Assembly: GCF_004307995.1 (NCBI RefSeq) | Contig: NZ_SIRE01000003.1 | Coordinates: 186,001-250,000 of the forward strand | Direction of reading: 5' to 3' | DNA length: 64,000 bases | Origin: Paenibacillus thalictri | GTDB lineage: Bacteria; Bacillota; Bacilli; Paenibacillales; NBRC-103111 | Shown here: piece after piece, positions 8,420 to 16,399 of the stretch | Position numbering within the stretch: position 1 is the first letter of the stretch | How the letters are laid out: every line of letters begins with the position of its first letter | Made by a program: the position numbers and the translations under genes | Notes under the pieces: generated by a model | What the model saw: only the letters and a program-made list of their open reading frames with translations | Told to the model about the DNA's origin: nothing | The model's database searches: none

Positions 8420-8664
8420 TTACGATTAGAAATAGTAGAAATGTCAAGACCTTTCAGAGAGCCGTTGGTTGGTGTGAAACGGCAGCGTCAGCCATTTCGA
8501 ACTCGTCTATGAACAGCTGCCCGATCATGTAGGGTAAGACGGAATTCCACCGTTACAGGGATAGATGGTGATGGCCATCGAATTTGAGCTCATTCCGCAA
8601 GGAATGAATTAGAGTGGTACCGCGGGTTAAACCTCGTCTCTATACGTAGAGACGGGGTTTTTTT
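8420..8664 (+). promoter_or_regulatory. T-box leader, probably leucine-responsive
   Basis: T-box leaders sense uncharged tRNA and let transcription pass a terminator. The T-box sequence AGAGTGGTACCGCGG is at 8611-8625; its TGGT bulge would pair with an ACCA tRNA end. The terminator hairpin follows at 8631-8664 (ACCTCGTCTC / GAGACGGGGT plus seven T). Stem I contains the AGAG and GGTGTGAA motifs (8456-8478). A CTC triplet at 8502-8504 in GAACTCGTC is the likely specifier, meaning leucine, which agrees with the leuA gene downstream. The specifier call is from position in the pattern, not from a folded model. Confidence 0.9.
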
Positions 8665-8756
8665 GTTGGTTAAATTCCGGGTTTAACCGGCCCCGCTTTA
8701 TATATAGCAGCTTTTTTACCATAAAATCAGCGTCTTAAAATGGGGAGGAAATCACG

Positions 8757-10292
8757 ATGAACTCAAAAATCATTGTATTGGATACAACTTTGCGCGATGG
8801 CGAACAGGTTCCTGGAGCCAAGCTGAACGTATATCAGAAGCTGGAGATCGCCCAGCAGTTGAAGCGGTTGAATGTGGACATTATCGAAGCGGGATTCCCG
8901 GCTTCTTCGGCGGGAGACTTTTACGCGGTGCAGGAAATTGTCCGTGCCGTAGGCAGCAGCGTGTCGATTACGGCTTTGGCGCGTGCCGTCAAAAGCGACA
9001 TCGACGCGGTATACGAAAGCATTAAGCTGGCGCAAAATCCGCTGATTCATATCGTGCTTGGCACCTCCAACATCCATGTGGAGAAAAAGTTTAACCGTTC
9101 CAAGGACGCCGTGATGCAAATGGGGGTCGACGCGGTGAGATACGCCAAAACCTTGCTGCCGCATGTGCAGTATTCCACGGAAGACGCGTCGCGATCGGAT
9201 TTTGAATATTTGTGGAGCACGATCAGAGCGGTCATTGAAGCCGGAGCTACGATGATTAACGTGCCCGATACCGTCGGATTCGCCGTGCCTGAAGAGTTCG
9301 GCGATCTTATCCGCAGGCTGAACGAACGAATCAAAAACTTAAACGATCAAGTGATTCTCAGCGTGCACTGCCATAACGACCTGGGGATGGCTACGGCCAA
9401 TACGCTCAGCGCGGTCAAAAACGGCGCGGACAAAGTCGAATGCACGATCAACGGTCTCGGCGAAAGAGCGGGCAACGCTTCGCTGGAAGAAGTGGTGATG
9501 GGCCTCAAGGTCAGGGAGAGCTTCTACAAGCGTGCTACCGGCATTAACACGCAGGAGCTGAAACGCACATCCAGATTGGTAAGCCATCTGACGGGACTTG
9601 ACGTGCAGGTGAACAAAGCGATTACCGGCGAGAACGCCTTCGCCCATTCTTCCGGCATTCACCAGGACGGTTTATTGAAGGATAAAAACGTATACGAGAT
9701 CATGTCGCCCGAAGATGTAGGCGCAGACAGCATGGAGCTGATTCTTACCGCGCGTTCCGGACGTCATGCCTTTAAGAATACGGTGGAGAAAATGGGCTTT
9801 GATACCAGCGATGCCGTAGATTTCGAAGCGTTGTTCCAGAAGTTTCTGACCTTGGCCGACGCCAAAAAGGAAGTCTACGACCATGATGTATTTTATTTAG
9901 TGACCAACCACCGCACCTTGGACGAGGGCATCAAGGAGCTTTACGAGCTGGTTTCGTTCCAAGTCGTCACCAACGACATGTTCCCTACGGCCAGCGTCAA
10001 GCTGAAAAAAGGCGATGAAACGCTGAAGGGCAGCAGCGTCGGAGACGGCCCGATCGATGCTTTGTACAGCGTGATCAAATCGCTTGCCGGCATAGAGGTG
10101 CAGCTGAAGGACTACAAGATCAGCAGCTTGTCCAGGGGCAAAGATGCGGTCGGCCGCGTCAACATCCGCATCGAGCATGAAGGACGGACTTATTCCGGCC
10201 GGGCGATGGATACCGATATTATTAAAGCGAGCGCCAACGCCTTTTTGAACGGAATTAACGCCGTATTACTGGATGCTTCCAAGGAAGTATAG
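8757..10292 (+). CDS. leuA: 2-isopropylmalate synthase
   Basis: First committed enzyme of leucine biosynthesis, condensing acetyl-CoA with 2-oxoisovalerate. 511 aa, the usual length. The catalytic signature [12 protein letters not shown] is at residues 9-20 (Arg13 and Asp14), the metal-binding [12 protein letters not shown] near residue 203, and the [12 protein letters not shown] segment follows. The C-terminal 120 residues form the LeuA regulatory (leucine-binding dimer) domain. ATG 8757 has GGGGAGGAAATCACG before it. No other leu or ilv genes are adjacent, so this copy is transcribed alone behind a leucine T-box. The C-terminal domain suggests allosteric inhibition by leucine in addition to T-box control. 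Confidence 0.95.
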   Translation: MNSKIIVLDTTLRDGEQVPGAKLNVYQKLEIAQQLKRLNVDIIEAGFPASSAGDFYAVQEIVRAVGSSVSITALARAVKSDIDAVYESIKLAQNPLIHIVLGTSNIHVEKKFNRSKDAVMQMGVDAVRYAKTLLPHVQYSTEDASRSDFEYLWSTIRAVIEAGATMINVPDTVGFAVPEEFGDLIRRLNERIKNLNDQVILSVHCHNDLGMATANTLSAVKNGADKVECTINGLGERAGNASLEEVVMGLKVRESFYKRATGINTQELKRTSRLVSHLTGLDVQVNKAITGENAFAHSSGIHQDGLLKDKNVYEIMSPEDVGADSMELILTARSGRHAFKNTVEKMGFDTSDAVDFEALFQKFLTLADAKKEVYDHDVFYLVTNHRTLDEGIKELYELVSFQVVTNDMFPTASVKLKKGDETLKGSSVGDGPIDALYSVIKSLAGIEVQLKDYKISSLSRGKDAVGRVNIRIEHEGRTYSGRAMDTDIIKASANAFLNGINAVLLDASKEV

Positions 10293-10294
10293 AC

Positions 10295-10405
10295 TGGAGG
10301 GAAGCGATCGACGAGGAGCTTTTTCAGTTCGCGTCCTTATGGGCGGCAGCCGGTCACCACAAAGCGGTGTTCGAATTGACGCCGGAGCAGTTGGTATCGC
10401 GATGA
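10295..10405 (+). pseudogene. Remnant of a YbaK/EbsC-type aminoacyl-tRNA deacylase
   Basis: Reading from 10295 to the TGA at 10403-10405 gives about 36 residues that match the C-terminal end of YbaK/EbsC proteins: FASLWAAAGHHKAVFELTPE, close to the family's IWAAAGHPxAVFxLTPEQL. There is no start codon or RBS and the upstream frame runs into leuA, so only the tail survives. The rest of the gap, 10406-10692, has GC-rich hairpins but no gene I can support. Confidence 0.7.
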
Positions 10406-10692
10406 CAAAGGGGCAGATTATGTCCGTCAAATCATAAACAGTCCGGTTCAGGCGTTATCCTGCGGCGCGTAAAGCGCCGCCCGGCCGGCCTTTGGCCGAC
10501 TTCAAGATCCCAGTTCCAGTGACTGGATTCAAGCGTCTGAAAAATGTTCGAGTGCAGCATTTATTTGCGATACGATTATAGGCAGCGTCAGCATCCTTGC
10601 AGCGAAGTGAGAGCGCAGTTTCTCGCTTGAAGCGCTGCCGGGATTTTTGGCGTTGAACAAAACCGGAATATCGCTTAATATAATTGCATCGG

Positions 10693-10707
10693 TGATAATG
10701 ATTCTCA
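10693..10707. promoter_or_regulatory. Fur box before the AraC regulator
   Basis: TGATAATGATTCTCA matches the 7-1-7 Fur consensus TGATAATNATTATCA at all but one position. It lies 24 bases before the AraC-type gene, where it would block transcription when iron is plentiful. Confidence 0.75.
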
Positions 10708-10730
10708 ATCATGTTAAAAAGGGGTGACTT

Positions 10731-11750
10731 ATGGCTGCCAACATGCTAGTAACCGACATTCATCATTATTTCGACCGTCTCGCCGACGTGGTACACAGCA
10801 CCGTGCGAACGCAGGGATGGGTGCAGCAGTTCGCTTTGCCGGACGATGTCGGCAAAGGGACGGTGTCCCGGCTGCATATCCGCTCGGGCATGGAAATTGT
10901 CATCTCCGATATGGTGCTGGAGCAAAATTTGCAGCTGCGGATTCAAGAGTCCTGCCGGCTGTTTGAGCTCAATTATTGCGTAAACGGTGAAATCTACTGC
11001 GAATGGGGCGGCAAGGAAAGCGTGACGAGCCAGCGCACCGGCAATATTTGTTTTTTTGAAGACGAGCGGGTGTATATGGAGAAAAAAGCCGGTATTCCCC
11101 ACCGGCTGCTGGAGGTGCGGCTGCGGCCCGAGGAATTGCTCAGCTACGCCGAAGACTCGGAAGACCGCCGTACGATGGAGCTGCTGCTGAAACGGCACAA
11201 AGGCAATCTTGACCGTTACCCGGACTCCCCGGCGATTCAACAATGCGTTTTTGAATTGATGGAGTGCGGTTATACCGGGGCCTTGAAGCGATTGTACATG
11301 GAGAGCAAAGCGATGGAGCTGATCTCGTTGTACGTTCAGGAAGCCGGGCAGCGATCCGCAGGGAAAGAGCTGGTGCTGCGGCCTGACGATATCGAGAAGC
11401 TGAAGACGGCCCGCGAATTGGCGCTCAGCCATCTGGAGAAGCCGTTATCGATCCGGGCATTGTCGAGCAAGGTAGGACTCAACGAATACAAGCTGAAAAA
11501 AGGTTTCCGCGAAGTGTTTGGCATGACCGTATTTGAGCTGGTGCGCAACGGGCGGATGGAGAAGGCGCTTGATTTAATGGAGACGGAGCGATTAAATGTA
11601 GGAGAAACGGCGGTTTCGCTTGGGTACAGTAATATGAGCAATTTTACGGCGGCCTTCCGCAAACGGTACGGCTGCAACCCCGGAGCGTATATGAAGCAGA
11701 TCAACCGGCGGGAAAGCCATTACCGCAAGCAAAATCCCTTTGACACATAA
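10731..11750 (+). CDS. AraC-family regulator, PchR/YbtA-like, iron-controlled
   Basis: 339 aa. Residues 1-220 form a divergent ligand-binding region (FELNYCVNGEIYCEWGG, ICFFEDERVYMEKKAGIPHRLLEVRL) of the type seen in siderophore-responsive regulators such as PchR. Residues about 235-335 are the two helix-turn-helix motifs (LSIRALSSKVGLNEYKLKKG, VGETAVSLGYSNMSNFTAAF). ATG 10731 follows AAAAAGGGGTGACTT. A Fur box sits just upstream and the next gene, an MFS exporter, also has a Fur box. The likely job is to sense a ferric siderophore and activate its uptake or export genes; the actual ligand is unknown. Confidence 0.85.
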   Translation: MAANMLVTDIHHYFDRLADVVHSTVRTQGWVQQFALPDDVGKGTVSRLHIRSGMEIVISDMVLEQNLQLRIQESCRLFELNYCVNGEIYCEWGGKESVTSQRTGNICFFEDERVYMEKKAGIPHRLLEVRLRPEELLSYAEDSEDRRTMELLLKRHKGNLDRYPDSPAIQQCVFELMECGYTGALKRLYMESKAMELISLYVQEAGQRSAGKELVLRPDDIEKLKTARELALSHLEKPLSIRALSSKVGLNEYKLKKGFREVFGMTVFELVRNGRMEKALDLMETERLNVGETAVSLGYSNMSNFTAAFRKRYGCNPGAYMKQINRRESHYRKQNPFDT

Positions 11751-11773
11751 ACGTGTGCCGAAGGGATTTTTTC
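11731..11773 (+). terminator. Terminator overlapping the end of the AraC gene
   Basis: AAATCCCTT (11732-11740) pairs with AAGGGATTT (11761-11769), with an inner ACAC/GTGT pairing and a trailing T-run. The 5' arm is in the last coding codons and the TAA stop codon lies inside the hairpin loop region. Confidence 0.8.
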
Positions 11774-11836
11774 TATGTAACGGCATAAACGGGGAAAAAG
11801 GCTCCTTCTGCAGGTAGCGGCAAAGCGGAATTCAAT

Positions 11837-11851
11837 TGATAATCATTATCA
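11837..11851. promoter_or_regulatory. Perfect Fur box before the MFS exporter
   Basis: TGATAATCATTATCA is a perfect match to the 7-1-7 Fur consensus, 46 bases before the exporter's start codon. Confidence 0.88.
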
Positions 11852-11897
11852 TACCAAAGAGATAAGCTGCCGCTGCGGCTTGGGAGGAGACATCTAT

Positions 11898-13103
11898 ATG
11901 AAGAAACCATTTGTCGCTATTTTTATCACGGTGCTGGTTGCGATTATTTCCATCGCTACCTTTAATCCGATCATCGGGCCTCTGGCCCGTACGCTGGGGC
12001 TTTCTGCCATTCAATCCGGGAGTATGGTGACGATAACGGGCATTTTCTGGATTATCGGGAGTTTTCTGTGGGGCCGCTGGGCACAAGGCAGGGGCGGCAG
12101 GAAACGGATACTGATTGCGGCATTGCTTGGGTATGCTGTAACTGTGGCCATGTTCGCTTATATTGCGGACAACGTGGCGGTGCGTGAATCGGCCGGTCCA
12201 TCGATCTTTTGGATTTTTATCGGGCTGCGGGCAGTGGCCGGATTTTTCTTCGGTGCCATTCCCGCTATGGCGCAAGGGTTTTTGATGGATTGGACAACGG
12301 CCGAAGATCGCGCCAAAGGCATGGCTTTGTACGGGGCGGCGAGCGGACTCGGTTTTGTGATTGGCCCGGCGATGGGAGCCGGTTTGGCCGCGGTGGGACT
12401 GACGGCCCCGATGTACGTGTCCGCCGTTTTGCTGGTGCTGGTTGTGCTGCTGAACGTATTTATGATAAAAAGCCGCAAAAACGTAACGACACGTCAAGCC
12501 GGCAGGAAGCTGTCGCCGACGGATTCGCGAATCCGCTTGTACATTGCGGTTGGCTTGGCATTTTCGACGGTGCTGATTTTGCTGCAGGTGACCGCGGGTT
12601 TGTATATGCAGGACCGGCTTTTCGCTTCCGCGAAGGAAGCGGCGATGATGACGGGAGCCGCTTTGTCGATCGCAGGGCTGGTTGTCGTCATTGCACAGGT
12701 GTGGATCGGCCGGGGAAGTAAAATGCAGCCAAGCCGTCTGCTGAAAATCGGATTATGCGCTTTAGGTTTAGGTTTCGCTTGTTTCCTTGTGTTGCCTTCT
12801 TATTATATGGCCGCTTTTGCCGTTATCGGGATCGGCATCGGGTTCACACAGCCGGGATATACTACGGCGGCTTCGCTTGCGGTTGGGGAGGAGGAGCAGA
12901 CAGGGGTCGCATCATACGTCTCCGCCGCGCAAGGGGTCGGCTCCTTTGTCGGGCCGCTGATCGGCACGTTTCTGTATTCGCAGCATATTTATTTGCCATA
13001 TTTGATTTGTGTCGCCTTCATTGGGGTACTTTACGGGTTTGTAGCGGCAACTGCGAAGTCCGCTCCCGCCTTCCTTTCATCCGGGGTTGACAGCAAAAAA
13101 TAG
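11898..13103 (+). CDS. MFS transporter, Fur-controlled, probable siderophore exporter
   Basis: 401 aa from ATG 11898, preceded by GGGAGGAGACATCT; an earlier in-frame TTG at 11880 overlaps the RBS. About twelve membrane segments and the MFS motif A-like GRWAQGRGGRKR in the first cytoplasmic loop, with the DHA1-type GAASGLGFVIGPAMG in segment 5. The perfect Fur box and the neighbouring PchR-like regulator indicate iron limitation as the signal. By analogy with YmfD of B. subtilis, which exports bacillibactin, a siderophore export role is likely. No siderophore synthesis or uptake genes are in the window, so the substrate remains inferred. Confidence 0.82.
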   Translation: MKKPFVAIFITVLVAIISIATFNPIIGPLARTLGLSAIQSGSMVTITGIFWIIGSFLWGRWAQGRGGRKRILIAALLGYAVTVAMFAYIADNVAVRESAGPSIFWIFIGLRAVAGFFFGAIPAMAQGFLMDWTTAEDRAKGMALYGAASGLGFVIGPAMGAGLAAVGLTAPMYVSAVLLVLVVLLNVFMIKSRKNVTTRQAGRKLSPTDSRIRLYIAVGLAFSTVLILLQVTAGLYMQDRLFASAKEAAMMTGAALSIAGLVVVIAQVWIGRGSKMQPSRLLKIGLCALGLGFACFLVLPSYYMAAFAVIGIGIGFTQPGYTTAASLAVGEEEQTGVASYVSAAQGVGSFVGPLIGTFLYSQHIYLPYLICVAFIGVLYGFVAATAKSAPAFLSSGVDSKK

Positions 13104-13115
13104 GAATGTTATAAA
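13087..13115 (+). promoter_or_regulatory. Sigma-A promoter of htpG
   Basis: Perfect TTGACA (13087-13092), 17-base spacer, TATAAA (13110-13115). The -35 box lies inside the last codons of the upstream MFS gene. A CIRCE element begins ten bases after the -10 box. Confidence 0.82.
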
Positions 13116-13124
13116 AAAGTAGAA

Positions 13125-13149
13125 TAGCACTCGACATGTGAGAGTGCTA
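13125..13149. promoter_or_regulatory. CIRCE element (HrcA operator)
   Basis: TAGCACTC, nine bases, GAGTGCTA: matches the CIRCE consensus TTAGCACTC-N9-GAGTGCTAA except at the two outermost bases. It overlaps the expected transcription start of htpG, the classical position for HrcA repression. Confidence 0.88.
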
Positions 13150-13186
13150 CTACGATGATGACCCGAAATTGGAGGGAGCGACCCGA

Positions 13187-15067
13187 ATGGAAAAGAAGCA
13201 GTTTCAGGCCGAATCGAAGCGGCTGCTGGAAATGATGATTAATTCGATTTACACGCAAAAGGAAATTTTTTTGCGGGAGTTGATTTCGAATTCCAGCGAT
13301 GCCATCGACAAAATTTATTACAAGGCGTTAACCGATGACAAGCTGGTGTTTGATAAAGACAATTATTACATCCAAGTCATTCCCGATAAGACCAACCGCA
13401 CCTTGACGATTCGCGATACCGGTATCGGCATGACCGAAGAAGATTTGGAAAACAACCTTGGCATCATTGCCAAAAGCGGTTCCTTGGCGTTTAAGAAAGA
13501 AAACGAAGCGAAGGACGGCCACAACATTATCGGCCAATTCGGCGTCGGTTTTTATTCCGCGTTTATGGTCGCCGATGTTGTCACGGTGATCAGCAAGTCG
13601 CTGGAGACCGGCCGCGCGTACAAGTGGGAATCGACGGGGGCCGACGGTTATACGATCGAACCGTCCGAGAAAGAATCGGTCGGCACGGAAATCGTTTTGA
13701 AGATCAAGGACAATACCGAAGACGAAAGTTATGACGAATACTTAGAAGAATACCGTTTGCGCTCGATCATTAAGAAATACTCCGACTTCATCCGTTATCC
13801 GATCAAGATGGAAATTTCCGGGCGCAGACCAAAGGAAGGCAGCGAAGGCGAATACGAGGATTACCGCGAAGAGCAGCACGTCAACAGCATGGTGCCAATC
13901 TGGCGCAAAAACAAAAAGGAACTGACGACCGAAGACTACGAAAACTTCTACGCGGAGAAGCATTACGGCTTCGACAAACCGCTGAAGCATATCCATGTCA
14001 GCGCCGACGGGGCCGTCGTGTACCAGGCGATCCTGTTTATTCCGGAAAACAGTCCTTTCGACTACTATTCCAAGGAATATGAAAAAGGGCTCGAATTGTA
14101 CGCCAACGGCGTGCTGATTATGAACAAATGCGCCGATCTGCTGCCCGACTACTTCGGTTTTGTCAAAGGTATGGTCGATTCGGAAAGCTTGTCGCTGAAC
14201 ATTTCCCGCGAAATGCTGCAGCATGACCGCCAGCTGAAGCTGATCGCCAAAAATATCGAAAGCAAAATCAAAAGCCAGTTGCTCAGCATGGTAAAGGACG
14301 AGCGCGACAAATACGAGCAGTTCTTTAAAGCATTCGGCAGACAAATTAAATTCGGCGTTTACAACGACTACGGCATGCATAAGGATACGCTGCAAGACCT
14401 GCTGCTGTTCACCTCCTCCAAGGAGAAAAAGCTGGTTACGCTGGACGACTACGTCTCCAGAATGCCGGAAGACCAGAAATATATTTACTACGCGACCGGC
14501 GAATCGAACGAACGGATCGAAAAGCTGCCGCAAACCGAACTTGTTGCCGACAAAGGGTACGAAATTCTGTACTTCACCGACGACATTGACGAGTTTGCGA
14601 TCAAAGTGCTGATGAAATACAAAGATAAGGAGTTCAAATCCGTATCCAGCAGCGATCTGGGTCTGGAAGCGGACGAAAGCCAGAAGGAAGCCGATGCCGA
14701 AAATAACGAGCATAAAGAGCTGTTCGAGCAGATGACAAGCCTGCTGGACGGCAAAGTGACCGGCGTCAAAGCGTCCAAACGGTTGAAATCGCATCCCGTA
14801 TGCCTTTCTACCGAAGGCGACGTCAGCATCGAGATGGAGAAAATCTTAAACGCGATGCCAAGCAATCCGGGCGTCAAAGCCAACAAGGTGCTTGAGATTA
14901 ACATCCATCATTCGGTGTACCCATCGCTGAAGGAAGCTTACGCCAATGACAAGGACAAGCTGAGATTGTACACGAACTTGCTGTACAATCAGGCGCTGCT
15001 GATTGAAGGGCTGCCAGTGCAGGATCCGGTTGAATTTACGAACGATATTTGCAAAATTATGGTGTAA
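13187..15067 (+). CDS. htpG: Molecular chaperone HtpG (bacterial Hsp90)
   Basis: 626 aa, standard HtpG length. The GHKL ATP-binding motifs are all present near the N-terminus: [33 protein letters not shown] and [13 protein letters not shown]. Middle-domain motifs [12 protein letters not shown] and [18 protein letters not shown] follow, then a dimerisation domain. ATG 13187 is preceded by GGAGGGAGCGACCCGA; an in-frame TTG at 13169 is in the RBS itself and is less likely. Regulation is by a sigma-A promoter with a CIRCE element, implying HrcA control. That differs from B. subtilis, where htpG is outside the HrcA regulon. A terminator follows the gene. Confidence 0.96.
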   Translation: MEKKQFQAESKRLLEMMINSIYTQKEIFLRELISNSSDAIDKIYYKALTDDKLVFDKDNYYIQVIPDKTNRTLTIRDTGIGMTEEDLENNLGIIAKSGSLAFKKENEAKDGHNIIGQFGVGFYSAFMVADVVTVISKSLETGRAYKWESTGADGYTIEPSEKESVGTEIVLKIKDNTEDESYDEYLEEYRLRSIIKKYSDFIRYPIKMEISGRRPKEGSEGEYEDYREEQHVNSMVPIWRKNKKELTTEDYENFYAEKHYGFDKPLKHIHVSADGAVVYQAILFIPENSPFDYYSKEYEKGLELYANGVLIMNKCADLLPDYFGFVKGMVDSESLSLNISREMLQHDRQLKLIAKNIESKIKSQLLSMVKDERDKYEQFFKAFGRQIKFGVYNDYGMHKDTLQDLLLFTSSKEKKLVTLDDYVSRMPEDQKYIYYATGESNERIEKLPQTELVADKGYEILYFTDDIDEFAIKVLMKYKDKEFKSVSSSDLGLEADESQKEADAENNEHKELFEQMTSLLDGKVTGVKASKRLKSHPVCLSTEGDVSIEMEKILNAMPSNPGVKANKVLEINIHHSVYPSLKEAYANDKDKLRLYTNLLYNQALLIEGLPVQDPVEFTNDICKIMV

Positions 15068-15090
15068 CCCAATAGGCCATGTTTGATAAG

Positions 15091-15128
15091 AAACCTGCCG
15101 GAGCGAAGCTTCGCGCAGGTTTTTTTGC
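15091..15128 (+). terminator. Rho-independent terminator of htpG
   Basis: AAACCTGC and GCAGGTTT arms enclose an inner GCGAAGCTTCGC palindrome, followed by seven T. Confidence 0.88.
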
Positions 15129-15181
15129 GTCGTCCGGGGGTTTCAATTGTTAAGCGCTTCCTCGAAAAAAAGCCCATTTGT

Positions 15182-15210
15182 TTGATGAATCGGCCGTTTT
15201 ATGGTATAAT
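15182..15210 (+). promoter_or_regulatory. Sigma-A-type promoter
   Basis: TTGATG (15182-15187), 17-base spacer, perfect TATAAT (15205-15210), 35 bases before the small ORF below. Confidence 0.72.
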
Positions 15211-15245
15211 TCAATTAAATTAGGCTGAAAAGGAGGTGAATATCG

Positions 15246-15605
15246 ATGTTATCTCGCCGTATCTCTTTAAATCGTTTGTTTTCATTAATTTTAATTGCCG
15301 TATTCATGTTGTTTGCCACGCCTACCCCCAGCCTGGAGGGAAATGCGAACGAGTCCGCCCGGACCGCCGCAACGCAAGGCATCGAATACTTTACGAATAA
15401 AGCCACGGTTCGCAAAATGACTTCCGCTTCCGAAGGATTGCGTTTCGCAGCATTGCTCGCCGCACTTTCGACTGTTTTGCGCTCCTTGACGTATAGGCTT
15501 CGCCGTATGCTGCCCGAGTCTCGCCTCTCGTTTCGCCCCCACATTGCCCGCCGGCTGGCGCGGATGCTGTTAACCCCTGCCCGATTCAGTTCCTTGTACG
15601 TATAA
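15246..15605 (+). CDS. Small membrane-anchored or exported protein of unknown function
   Basis: 119 aa, not recognised. It has its own promoter at 15182-15210 and a perfect AAAAGGAGGTGAATATCG before ATG 15246, which together make it a likely gene. Residues 9-25 are a hydrophobic segment (signal peptide or anchor). The C-terminal third is rich in Arg (RSLTYRLRRML, RPHIARRLARML) and probably forms a basic amphipathic helix. It stands between the htpG terminator and khtT. The 290-base stretch after it (15606-15897) has no feature I can support apart from the RBS of khtT. Confidence 0.55.
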   Translation: MLSRRISLNRLFSLILIAVFMLFATPTPSLEGNANESARTAATQGIEYFTNKATVRKMTSASEGLRFAALLAALSTVLRSLTYRLRRMLPESRLSFRPHIARRLARMLLTPARFSSLYV

Positions 15606-15897
15606 CCTGCCCCTCGCGTTTATCCTTTTATCCGTATTTGTCCATTTTTTAACCGTTTTTCAAATGGTTTCTTTGAGTTCGCCCAAAAACGTTTCTTACC
15701 GTTAACTCGTAAACTGAGTTTTCACCGCACCTGGCTTCGTTTTGAAAAAAACGGGCATCCATAGGGCTTATTTGCCGCTGCCTGGATTTACGCAGCCGGT
15801 TCCGAGTGCGGATCGGCATGTATTTGATGTGCGAACAGGTGAATTGAATTTGAGCCGGATGGCATGCCAACCATGAAAATCAGGAGGATATTTAGAT

Positions 15898-16395
15898 ATG
15901 AATATAAAAGAAACCGATCTCCCCGGCATCGGTAAGAAGTATCAACTGCTGGCAAGGGGAGGAGATAAGCTTGTTGTCGTCATTCACGACGACGGCCGGC
16001 GCGAATGCTACCATTACGACTATGCGAATGCGGACGACAGCGTTTCGATGGTCACGCTGGATGACGACGAGGCGCGCATGCTGGCGGCTATTCTCGGAGG
16101 GATGACCTATAAGCCAAAAGCGCTGGAAACGATCGAGATGGCGCTTGACGACCTGGTGATCGAATGGTACCGGGTCGAGCCGGATTATTTGTCCGTCGGC
16201 AAAACGATCGGCGAGCTGAACGTTCGCCATACTTCGGGAGCCACTATTATTGCGATAATCGGTAAACAACGAACGACCCAATATATCAATCCGGGGCCGG
16301 ATGTGGTGATTACTGCGGATTGTACGCTTATCGTAGCCGGGGAAAGGAGGCAGCAAAAACTGTTCAAGACCATCTTAATGAATGGAAGTGAGTGA
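15898..16395 (+). CDS. khtT: K+/H+ antiporter regulatory subunit KhtT
   Basis: 165-aa cytoplasmic protein. The C-terminal half (about residues 75-160) is a TrkA-C (RCK_C) domain: VGKTIGELNVRHTSGATIIA and NPGPDVVITADCTLIVAGE. In B. subtilis KhtT gates the antiporter KhtU and binds c-di-AMP through this domain type. RBS CAGGAGGATATTTAG before ATG 15898. The gene is followed almost without gap by khtU, as in Bacillus yhaT-yhaU. The N-terminal part, LPGIGKKYQLLARGGDKLVVV, is typical of KhtT. Confidence 0.9.
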   Translation: MNIKETDLPGIGKKYQLLARGGDKLVVVIHDDGRRECYHYDYANADDSVSMVTLDDDEARMLAAILGGMTYKPKALETIEMALDDLVIEWYRVEPDYLSVGKTIGELNVRHTSGATIIAIIGKQRTTQYINPGPDVVITADCTLIVAGERRQQKLFKTILMNGSE

Positions 16396-16399
16396 GCCT

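Noticed and set aside
10455..10712. 85-codon minus-strand open frame before the AraC gene
   Set aside because: No RBS, no recognisable motif, starts inside the Fur box and has shadow-like composition.
13742..14794. 350-codon open frame on the minus strand inside htpG
   Set aside because: Antisense to htpG throughout, with Phe- and Val-rich low-complexity translation typical of reverse-complemented coding sequence; no start signal.
15764..15876. Possible TTG-started small ORF of about 40 codons before khtT
   Set aside because: No RBS, no known motif, and the start is a guess; insufficient to call.
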